This document shows, piece by piece, positions 1-7,039 of a DNA stretch of 20,092 nt (the stretch's first letter is position 1; each line of letters begins with the position of its first letter). The notes below the pieces were generated by a model, which was not told the DNA's origin, ran no database searches, and saw nothing but the letters and a program-made list of their open reading frames with translations. Source of the DNA: JANRIC01 sp033765345 (GTDB lineage: Bacteria; Bacteroidota; Bacteroidia; Cytophagales; Microscillaceae); NCBI GenBank assembly GCA_033765345.1, contig JANRIC010000046.1, positions 1 through 20,092 of the forward strand, written 5' to 3'. The translations under genes and the position numbers were made by a program.

Positions 1-15
1 ATTTCTGGATAATTT

Positions 16-46
16 TGTTTGTGTAAACTTACTTATTACACAAACA
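16..46. repeat. Inverted repeat at left edge
   Basis: The arms TGTTTGTGTAA (16-26) and TTACACAAACA (36-46) are perfectly complementary over 11 bp around a 9-nt loop. The surrounding DNA (1-206) lies downstream of the prkA stop codon and shows no gene. The repeat could be an operator for a gene beyond the left edge or a weak terminator for prkA. No long T tract follows on the minus strand, so the role is undecided. Confidence 0.45.
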
Positions 47-206
47 TATTATATTTTGTTAAACCCAAAATTTTAAAAATAAATTTTCTTTTTTTAAAAA
101 TATGCAAATATTATTCTTTTTTACAACCTGAGTAGTAACAATGATTTAAGGCAAATTTTGTATTTTTTGTGAGCGTATAAATAAACATACACAAAATTTC
201 CGAAAA

Positions 207-2291
207 TTAATTAGCATCGTCTTGGGTACAGAAATATTCAATGGTTTTCAGGGCACAGGTACGGCAGTAGGCCAATTTATGCACCATAGTATCAATCATA
301 CGGTTGTAGAGTTTTTGGTTTTCGTCATTGGTTCGGTTGGAGAGTGCTCCAACAAGGCTTCCTGCACCGGCTACGTCTGATTTAAGACGTACATCTGTAA
401 CAGCTTTGACCAGGTCATTGTTATCCATAAAATCATAAGTTGGATCTTGGATCATTTTCTGCCCATAGATTTTAGAGATGGTAGTCCGATAACTTAGCTT
501 TTGCTCTCGGTTTTTGAGTCCTAGGCGTTCTTCTACGCTATCGATAAAGGTTTCGTCGATTTTGAGCGGAACCAGTTTGCCAGTTTGTGGGTCTTTATAA
601 GTCCATACTTTATTGGGTCCTAGGTTTTTGGCATCAATCCCAATAACCATATTTACATAGTTGAGTACATCTTTCTGGATAGCGTGGGGTTCATCCATAT
701 AAGCATTAAAGATGGCGGTCATTACATTTTTGCGGTGCAATCCTCTGGCAATTTTCAGGTCGGTGAGGTACTTTGCCTGGTCGGACGGGTCACGGACATA
801 ATCCAGTATAACACTTTCTAGGGCTACAAAAACATCACCGGCATACATACAACGTCCTTCCTGAGTTTCGGAGCGTTCAAGCAATATTTGGACGGCTCTG
901 CCCAGATTGCGGTGTCCGAGTCCTTTTTGCCCGAATCTTTTGGTGATGTCCGGCTCGCTGTTGAGTTCATTGATTACCTCGCGAAGGGTTTTGATGCTTT
1001 TTTCTCCGGCAACTTCCCCTGCGGCCAGTTTCATCATTTCTATGGGGGTAAGTTTGTCGGAAGGAGGCATTCTTGTCAGAGCAACTGCTACTGAGAGGGC
1101 ATAATTCAGATTGGGGTCAATGTGCAAAGAGTCGCCCGAAAAGGTAGTTTTACTTTGGCTACCGATAGCAAAGTTGGTCAGCTCTTTCTGGTGTCTGTAA
1201 TTGGTATTGTGTGCCATGTACGACAAGCGGCATCGGTCTACGATAGGTGCTTGTTCTTTTTCCTCTAAAAAGCGAGAGAATTCAGCATTATTACTGGTAG
1301 CGACAATCAAAGTATCCAAAGGCCATTTGAAGCCTTCCATCTCGATGGTTCTGTTTTGAATCACACCCAAATAAACTTGTACCAGGTCTTTTTTATTTTT
1401 AAAAATCTCATCAGCAAAGTGAATTCCTCCCCCGGCAACCCGGGCTAATGCACCTCTACGGAGATCAAATCTATATGGATTATTGGTATCTACGATGTGT
1501 AAAAGCCTTGTGATAGATTCTTCACCTAGAAGATCCACAGCTGAAGACGTGATTTTGTCTTTGGCGGCGTATTTTCCGGTGAGTGTCCCGCGTGATTCAC
1601 TGATGGGTACTGGAATGATCTCGATAAAATCCTGAATGATTTTATCTACGTCCCAATCTACAAATTGGCGGATTTCGTTCAAGATGTAATCTGAGCAGGC
1701 ACCTAAGGGGCGGTAATTTTCGTACAGTTCGTCTATCTTTTGGTCGCTGGCTCCGAGTTGAGCCAGGTATTCTTTATTTTTTTCGGAATCTTCAAAAAGA
1801 TTCATGGCCAAAACCATGGGGTCTTCAAAAGTCTGAGACTCGATGCTTTGAATTTTACCATAGCCGCCTACCTGATCGAGGTTCTTGAATCGGAAGGTAT
1901 ACCGACGATTTTCGGCTTCAGAGACAAAATCTCGGTAAATTTTGCACAGAAAATCTACGAAAAAGGTTTTTCCGTTTCCGGGCTCTCCGATCAGTACAAA
2001 GGCCATTTCGGCAGAAGAACCTCCTTCTGCGGCATCTTTTACATAGGAGACAAAACTGTTGATTTCGTCATACATTCCAATGATATGTTTTCTGGATGTG
2101 CGAAACACTTTAAAATCATAAGTACTTTGACCATTGACCGTTACTTTTTCGATCAAGTCCTTGTCTCCAAGAATCATTCTTGAAATAGATTGAAAGACAG
2201 TCTCAAAGCGACGTTTCCCTTCAATAAGTTCCCGAAGATGATAATTAAGACTTTTTTCGGGTACGACTGTGTTTTTGACAATTTTTTCCAT
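207..2291 (-). CDS. prkA: PrkA-type AAA+ serine protein kinase
   Basis: The 694-aa product matches the PrkA family, in which an N-terminal AAA+ ATPase module is followed by a C-terminal kinase-like domain. A Walker A motif GEPGNGKT is at residues 102-109. A Walker B-like stretch GGIHFADEIF is near 288-297, and a sensor-like ATSNN is near 331-335. No signal peptide or membrane helix is visible, so it is cytoplasmic. The family phosphorylates protein substrates, and B. subtilis PrkA has also been linked to proteolysis; the substrate here is unknown. It is somewhat longer than E. coli YeaG (about 640 aa). In many bacteria prkA sits with yeaH (DUF444) and spoVR. Neither is in this window, although the 3' side of the gene lies only 206 bp from the left edge. 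The start is an ATG at 2289-2291 with no clear Shine-Dalgarno. Confidence 0.88.
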   Translation of the reverse strand: MEKIVKNTVVPEKSLNYHLRELIEGKRRFETVFQSISRMILGDKDLIEKVTVNGQSTYDFKVFRTSRKHIIGMYDEINSFVSYVKDAAEGGSSAEMAFVLIGEPGNGKTFFVDFLCKIYRDFVSEAENRRYTFRFKNLDQVGGYGKIQSIESQTFEDPMVLAMNLFEDSEKNKEYLAQLGASDQKIDELYENYRPLGACSDYILNEIRQFVDWDVDKIIQDFIEIIPVPISESRGTLTGKYAAKDKITSSAVDLLGEESITRLLHIVDTNNPYRFDLRRGALARVAGGGIHFADEIFKNKKDLVQVYLGVIQNRTIEMEGFKWPLDTLIVATSNNAEFSRFLEEKEQAPIVDRCRLSYMAHNTNYRHQKELTNFAIGSQSKTTFSGDSLHIDPNLNYALSVAVALTRMPPSDKLTPIEMMKLAAGEVAGEKSIKTLREVINELNSEPDITKRFGQKGLGHRNLGRAVQILLERSETQEGRCMYAGDVFVALESVILDYVRDPSDQAKYLTDLKIARGLHRKNVMTAIFNAYMDEPHAIQKDVLNYVNMVIGIDAKNLGPNKVWTYKDPQTGKLVPLKIDETFIDSVEERLGLKNREQKLSYRTTISKIYGQKMIQDPTYDFMDNNDLVKAVTDVRLKSDVAGAGSLVGALSNRTNDENQKLYNRMIDTMVHKLAYCRTCALKTIEYFCTQDDAN

Positions 2292-2632
2292 ATACGTATA
2301 TAATTTTTCCCAAGAAATTTAGCGACCTATCGGGCCATAGAATTGTAGGAATTAGATTGGTTAAATTGTAAGCTGAAGTGAATTGCAATTATTCCGGTAA
2401 ATCATCCCCTCAGTGCTTGTTAGATTAAATTGGCACAAACCGTCATATTGCAGTAGGAATAATGTATTACTTGAACGACAATTTCTCTAATATATTAAGA
2501 ATTATTTAGATTTTCTGTTTTTTTTTAGTTTAATATGCATTGTACTTTTACAAGAATGGAAGTTTTATACAAAACAATCATTTGATTGAAATTTGTAAAG
2601 ATAAGATTTTAAATTTTAACCCCAGTGCAAAT

Positions 2633-2660
2633 AAGCAATCGTCTATTGCTTTGTTTTTTT
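2633..2660 (+). terminator. Orphan intrinsic terminator
   Basis: The arms AAGCAAT (2633-2639) and ATTGCTT (2645-2651) form a perfect 7-bp stem with loop CGTCT, followed directly by TGTTTTTTT. This is a classic Rho-independent terminator for plus-strand transcription. No plus-strand gene precedes it within the window, since prkA to the left is on the minus strand. It may therefore end a non-coding transcript. Confidence 0.55.
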
Positions 2661-2903
2661 ATGATTTTTAAGCTTTAAAATCTTTGATATGATTGAAAAT
2701 AATTTTTTTTGAATTCCCAATTAATTATCTAATATGAATATTTTTAGTCTGAAAAAAAAGCAATTAGGCTAAAATTTATATGTTAAATATTTGGTTGGGA
2801 TTTCTTTTGCTTATCGCTTAATGATGTATCTTTAATAACAATGATACAAACTTTTGCGTTCGTCTTATTTCCCAAAAAAAATAATGAATCACAAAGAATA
2901 AGA

Positions 2904-2935
2904 TTTGGGCTTTTGTTTGGCATCCTTTAATTTTA
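2904..2935 (+). promoter_or_regulatory. Candidate Bacteroidetes-type promoter
   Basis: TTTG at 2904-2907 is followed after 20 nt by TAATTTTA at 2928-2935. This matches 7 of 8 positions of the Bacteroidetes -7 consensus TAnnTTTG. It would start transcription about 30 nt before the oxidoreductase ATG. A second candidate lies upstream (TTTG 2806-2809, 17 nt, TATCTTTA 2827-2834). In such AT-rich DNA both could be chance. Confidence 0.35.
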
Positions 2936-2971
2936 GCCCCATCTTTATTTTTTAAAATTGCTTAATTTTTT

Positions 2972-4225
2972 ATGAAAGAGACAGATGTACTCATTATTGG
3001 GGCAGGTTTGGCCGGTTTATCGGCAGCCATTCATTTACAGCGTAAAAAGCTCAAGGTGCAGATTCTTGAAGCCGACCAACGTGTGGGGGGGCGATTAAAG
3101 ACTGATCTGGTAGAGGGATTTCGCCTGGATCGGGGTTTTCAGGTCTTGCTCACGGGCTATCCTGAAGCGCAAAAGATACTTGATTATGATGCCTTGAATC
3201 TTCAGCTTTTTCGGGCAGGTTCGCTGGTGCTTTGGGAAGGTGGAAAATTTGAGATCGGAGATCCTTTTCGCAATCCTTTGTCTTTATTCAGCACCATGTT
3301 ATCGCCTTCGGGTACGCTCACAGACAAACTTCGGATACTCTGGCTTCGAAATATGCTATCAAAAGAACCCATTGAGCAGCTTTTTGAGCGATCTGAGTTG
3401 CCTACGTATCAGGTTTTGCCTGAATACGGTTTTAGCCCTAAGATAATCAATCTTTTTTTCAGGCCTTTTTTCTCAGGAATTTTTCTTGAGAATGATTTGA
3501 TCAGTTCACGCCGCATGTTTGATTTTGTGTTTAAAATGTTTGCAGAGGGTGATACAGCCGTTCCAGCCTTAGGCATGGAAGAAATTCCCAAACAACTACT
3601 TACCAAGCTAGAACCGGGCACGGTTTTACTTCATAAAAAAGTAAAATCTATTGATTCAGGCAAAGTAACCACAGAAGAAGGGGAGGAGTTTGCTGCCAAA
3701 GCCATTCTAATCGCTACTGCAGCTCCAGATCTGGCCTCCGGCTACCTAAAGGCTAAAACTTTAAAAAAGCAATCGGTTACTTGTGTGTATTTTCAGACAC
3801 ATAAAACTCCCTTCAAAAAACCGATGGTAATTCTAAACGCCTGGAAAGATCATTTTGTGAACAATCTTTGTGTGATGAGTGAAGTTTCGCCCTTTTATGC
3901 TCCTCAAGGGAAAAGTCTGATTTCTGTTTCGTTTAATGGATTGAGTGAGCTGTCGGATAGTGATTTAAGTGCTAAAATTCGTAACGAGCTCAGTATTTGG
4001 TTTGGAGACGATGTGTATGCCTGGCGAATGCTTAAAAAATATCCCATTGTGTATGCCCTTCCTAACCAGGTCTCCGTTGTGGATCACATTTCCGCCGATC
4101 AAATTCGCAAACAAGAAGGAATTTACCTTGCCGGAGACTATCTTTTAAACGGCTCTATTCATGGAGCACTTAAATCGGGCAGGTTGGCTGCTATGTTGAT
4201 TGCACAGGATTTGGGTTACATGTAA
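2972..4225 (+). CDS. FAD-dependent oxidoreductase, amine oxidase/phytoene desaturase-like
   Basis: The 417-aa protein opens with the dinucleotide-binding motif VLIIGAGLAGLSAAI (G10-x-G12-x-x-G15). The ribose-binding acidic residue E33 follows, then the GGR motif at 39-41 that is typical of the flavin-containing amine oxidase / protoporphyrinogen oxidase / phytoene desaturase superfamily. The C-terminal FAD-binding segment IYLAGDYLLNGSIHGAL, near residues 388-404, is also present. No signal peptide is seen, so it is likely cytoplasmic or membrane-associated. The substrate cannot be told from sequence; close relatives are often annotated only as NAD(P)/FAD-dependent oxidoreductases. The GH30 gene starts 39 nt downstream on the same strand, so the two are probably co-transcribed, but no shared pathway is evident. 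Confidence 0.85.
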   Translation: MKETDVLIIGAGLAGLSAAIHLQRKKLKVQILEADQRVGGRLKTDLVEGFRLDRGFQVLLTGYPEAQKILDYDALNLQLFRAGSLVLWEGGKFEIGDPFRNPLSLFSTMLSPSGTLTDKLRILWLRNMLSKEPIEQLFERSELPTYQVLPEYGFSPKIINLFFRPFFSGIFLENDLISSRRMFDFVFKMFAEGDTAVPALGMEEIPKQLLTKLEPGTVLLHKKVKSIDSGKVTTEEGEEFAAKAILIATAAPDLASGYLKAKTLKKQSVTCVYFQTHKTPFKKPMVILNAWKDHFVNNLCVMSEVSPFYAPQGKSLISVSFNGLSELSDSDLSAKIRNELSIWFGDDVYAWRMLKKYPIVYALPNQVSVVDHISADQIRKQEGIYLAGDYLLNGSIHGALKSGRLAAMLIAQDLGYM

Positions 4226-4264
4226 GTTGCTTATTGATGACTTGGACAAATAATTCAGTAATTT

Positions 4265-5713
4265 ATGATGGAGCATCTATTCAATAAAAATTCAATTTTG
4301 GTGTTTTTTCTGGGGTGTGTTATCTGCTGCCAGCCCAAAATCACAGAAAATCTACAAAGTTTTTCTGCACTCAATGGGCAGGTTTGGCTTACAAAAGCCG
4401 ATCAGTCTGTTTTATTCAAACTTCAGAAAACCGGTCTCAGAGCACCCCTCGATTTCAGGTCACCCAATGACTCTACCTTGCTCTCTATACAGATCAATCC
4501 TGAACAGACTTTTCAGGTTATAGACGGTTTTGGGTTTACGCTGACTGGAGGGAGTGCCTTGCACATCCACCAAATGAACCCTGCCAAAAGAGCTGATTTG
4601 CTTCGAGAATTATTCGGGCAAAAAGAAAACCAGATTGGTATCAGCTACCTTCGGGTAAGTATTGGCGCTTCGGATTTGGACGAAAAACCTTTCTCTTACA
4701 ATGATTTGCCCACAGGGGAAAAAGACCCGAATATGGAAAGATTCAGCCTTGAACCAGACAAAAAACATCTGATCCCTGTATTAAAAGAAATTCTTCAGAT
4801 TTTCCCTGAGCTTAAAATTATGGGCTCGCCTTGGTCGCCTCCAGCCTGGATGAAAACCAATGAAGATACCCGGGGAGGAAGCCTAAAACCGGAATATTTT
4901 GGTGCTTATGCACTGTATTTGGTCAAATATATTCAAGGAATGCAGGCCGAAGGTATCACGATGGATGCAATTACCATACAAAATGAACCGCTACATCCCG
5001 GCAATAACCCCAGTTTGTTTATGCCGGCTGATGAGCAAGCCGAATTTATTAAAAATTATCTCGGACCCGCTTTTGAAAAGGAAAAAATCAAGACCAAAAT
5101 AATCATTTATGATCACAACGCAGATCGACCGGATTATCCTATAGCTATCCTGAATGATCCTGCGGCTAAAAAATATGTAGATGGTTCTGCCTTTCATTTG
5201 TATGGAGGCAAAATCAGTGCTTTATCCGAAGTACACGAAGCGCACCCTGATAAACATCTATACTTCACCGAGCAGTGGATCGGAGCTCCGGGCAATTTTC
5301 CCGAAGACCTCAAATGGCATGTCCGAGAACTGATCATAGGAGCTACCAGAAATTGGTGCAAAACTGTGCTGGAATGGAATCTGGCTGCCGACGAAAACCA
5401 AAACCCTCACACAGACAGAGGGGGCTGTGATCGTTGCTTGGGTGCGGTAACGATTCAGGGGGATGCCGTGACTCGTAATCCGGCATATTATATTGTGGCA
5501 CACGCCTCCAAATTTGTGCGCCCCGGATCCATCAGAATATCCTCTACTTATCACAAAAAGCTTCCTAATGTGGCTTTTAAAACCCCTCAAGGTAATTTTG
5601 TATTGATTGTATTAAATGATAGCTCGGACAAACAATCTTTTCAGGTCCGAATAAATAAACAATCTGTAGAGTCGGAGCTGGATGCTGGAGCAGTGGGCAC
5701 GTATATTTGGTAA
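4265..5713 (+). CDS. GH30 glycoside hydrolase, glucosylceramidase-like lipoprotein
   Basis: The 482-aa protein resembles glycoside hydrolase family 30, the family of human lysosomal glucosylceramidase. The acid/base glutamate lies in TIQNEP (E241) and the nucleophile in YFTEQWIG (E336). Other family hallmarks are IDGFGFTLTGGSA (87-98), GSPWSPPAWMK (187-197) and the C-terminal beta-sandwich with the segment FVLIVLNDSS. The N-terminus is a hydrophobic signal ending in FLGC (C18) or ICC (C21/C22), so it is probably a lipoprotein, exported and anchored by lipid. Known family activities include beta-glucosidase, beta-1,6-glucanase and xylanase. The closest visible resemblance is to the glucosylceramidase subgroup, but the substrate is inferred. 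It ends 163 bp before the convergent serC-like gene. Confidence 0.9.
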   Translation: MMEHLFNKNSILVFFLGCVICCQPKITENLQSFSALNGQVWLTKADQSVLFKLQKTGLRAPLDFRSPNDSTLLSIQINPEQTFQVIDGFGFTLTGGSALHIHQMNPAKRADLLRELFGQKENQIGISYLRVSIGASDLDEKPFSYNDLPTGEKDPNMERFSLEPDKKHLIPVLKEILQIFPELKIMGSPWSPPAWMKTNEDTRGGSLKPEYFGAYALYLVKYIQGMQAEGITMDAITIQNEPLHPGNNPSLFMPADEQAEFIKNYLGPAFEKEKIKTKIIIYDHNADRPDYPIAILNDPAAKKYVDGSAFHLYGGKISALSEVHEAHPDKHLYFTEQWIGAPGNFPEDLKWHVRELIIGATRNWCKTVLEWNLAADENQNPHTDRGGCDRCLGAVTIQGDAVTRNPAYYIVAHASKFVRPGSIRISSTYHKKLPNVAFKTPQGNFVLIVLNDSSDKQSFQVRINKQSVESELDAGAVGTYIW

Positions 5714-5820
5714 TTTTATACCCAGAGTAGGATAATTAACCTGATTGAATTCTTAATTTTCTGAAAAATACTTTGGTTTGGATATCTATGTGTTAAACCG
5801 ATGTTGGGGAAAATGGTATT

Positions 5821-5894
5821 TTAAGGGGGAGTATGATTTCTAAAAATCCAAATCCCCCTGATGCCAAAGTCGAGCATTAAATACTCCCCCTTAA
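5821..5894. repeat. 14-bp inverted repeat between convergent genes
   Basis: TTAAGGGGGAGTAT at 5821-5834 is the exact reverse complement of ATACTCCCCCTTAA at 5881-5894. The right arm encodes the last codons of the serC-like gene. Within the spacer, TCCCCC at 5853-5858 can alternatively pair with GGGGGA at 5825-5830, so two mutually exclusive hairpins are possible. The site lies between two convergent genes and may serve as a bidirectional transcription end. There is no clear T tract. Confidence 0.6.
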
Positions 5895-6968
5895 TTTCTT
5901 CATTGCATCCAGCAATTTTTCCATTTCAGCCTGGCTCGTTCCTGGGAAATTGGCTATTCGAATCTGGCGGTCTTTGTTTTCGCCATAGCCACTGCCAATC
6001 TCAAAACCTTTTTCGGAGAGTTTTTGGATTAATTTGGAAGACTGAAAGCCAGTATTGGCTATAATAACGGTGGAGGATCGATGTGCCGGGTTTTTGACAA
6101 AAATATCAAAACCTTCTTCCTGCTCCAAGAATTCATACAGCATCTTTGCCTTTTCGTCTGTTTCTTTACGAATTTGCTTAATTCCCTTTTTGAGCATGTC
6201 AGCGGCTACTTTTTGAAGCAAATAAATCCCAAGCACGTTGGGTGTTTCGGGGGTTTGAAATTTTTCAAAGAAATTCCAGAGAGTACTCAATCGGTGATAA
6301 GTCCCTGTGATGAATCCGGCATTGCTTAGTTTTTCTGATTTGGCCAGGCAACGCTCGTGTACAATCCACACACCCAAGCCGGCAGGTAAACCGAAGCCTT
6401 TCTGGACTGAAAAAAATGCCATATCAATTTTATTAAAATCTAATTGAGGATAAGGAGCTGAAGATACCATATCGACGGCAAGCAGTTTGTTTGGATTCAT
6501 CTCCTTAAGTCGATGGATGTCTTCGGTAGGCATAGATACACCCGTACTGGTTTCGTTGTGGGTAAGAGCTATTAATTCGGACTTATAAAACACTTCCAGG
6601 GTGTTCAGTTCAAATCCTTCACCCATAGGGACTTCAATCTTGTGGGCATTTTTACGGAGTTGTTGAGCGGTTTCATGAAATTTTTGAGAGAAAGATCCAT
6701 TCACAAGATGAAAGGAATGTTCTTCTACGCAACTCATGATAATGCGCTCCCAGATTTCGGTGGCTGAACCTGTAAAAAGTACTGCAAAACCTTGCGGAAT
6801 ATTGAATAAACTTTTGAGGGTTTCAAAGGTATCTTGATAGATGCCTCGGAAATGATTACTTCTGTGTGAGATGGAAGGGATATGCTCCTCCAGAGCTTTC
6901 TGAAGGTGTTTTTCAAGCCCTGGATACAACCCAGAAGGGCCTGGAGTATAAAAAATTTTCTTTGACAC
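5877..6968 (-). CDS. serC: SerC-like phosphoserine aminotransferase (class V)
   Basis: The 363-aa protein is a fold-type I PLP-dependent class V aminotransferase. It begins with the substrate-loop sequence YTPGPSGLYP and has SHRS at 34-37. The PLP-contacting HNETSTG is at 137-143, D166 lies in AVDMVSS, and the Schiff-base lysine K190 is in SVQKGFG. SerC converts 3-phosphohydroxypyruvate and glutamate to phosphoserine. The immediately upstream gene on the same strand encodes the enzymes before and after this step, which supports this role over other class V enzymes such as alanine-glyoxylate aminotransferase. The start is a GTG at 6966-6968; an in-frame stop (TAA at 6981-6983) lies five codons upstream and no ATG intervenes. 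The gap to the upstream gene is 71 nt, consistent with one operon. Confidence 0.85.
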   Translation of the reverse strand: MSKKIFYTPGPSGLYPGLEKHLQKALEEHIPSISHRSNHFRGIYQDTFETLKSLFNIPQGFAVLFTGSATEIWERIIMSCVEEHSFHLVNGSFSQKFHETAQQLRKNAHKIEVPMGEGFELNTLEVFYKSELIALTHNETSTGVSMPTEDIHRLKEMNPNKLLAVDMVSSAPYPQLDFNKIDMAFFSVQKGFGLPAGLGVWIVHERCLAKSEKLSNAGFITGTYHRLSTLWNFFEKFQTPETPNVLGIYLLQKVAADMLKKGIKQIRKETDEKAKMLYEFLEQEEGFDIFVKNPAHRSSTVIIANTGFQSSKLIQKLSEKGFEIGSGYGENKDRQIRIANFPGTSQAEMEKLLDAMKKLRGSI

Positions 6969-6972
6969 TTTT

Positions 6973-7023
6973 TTAGGTATTTAAATTTAAATTTTGGGTA
7001 TTAGGTCTCAGCTATTGGGTATT
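6973..7023. repeat. Three 9-mers at exact 21-bp spacing
   Basis: TTAGGTATT (6973-6981), TTGGGTATT (6994-7002) and TTGGGTATT (7015-7023) start exactly 21 bp apart, about two helical turns. They fill the 71-bp gap between the SerB-SerA fusion gene and the serC-like gene. They could be a protein-binding array, a processing or attenuation element, or the residue of a short tandem duplication. No function is shown. Confidence 0.5.
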
Positions 7024-7039
7024 TAGAAAAACCAAAAAC

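Larger units (their letters stand above)
2292..2971. other. 680-bp AT-rich intergenic region
   Basis: This gap separates the divergent prkA and oxidoreductase genes. No convincing protein gene is present; only ORFs of about 15 codons occur (for example from ATG 2462 and ATG 2535, both plus strand). It holds a good intrinsic terminator (2633-2660) and promoter-like sites near its right end. A small RNA is possible but not demonstrated. Confidence 0.6.

Noticed and set aside
1740..2183. 147-codon plus-strand ORF
   Set aside because: It lies antisense to the well-supported AAA+ domain of prkA, and its translation shows no family resemblance.
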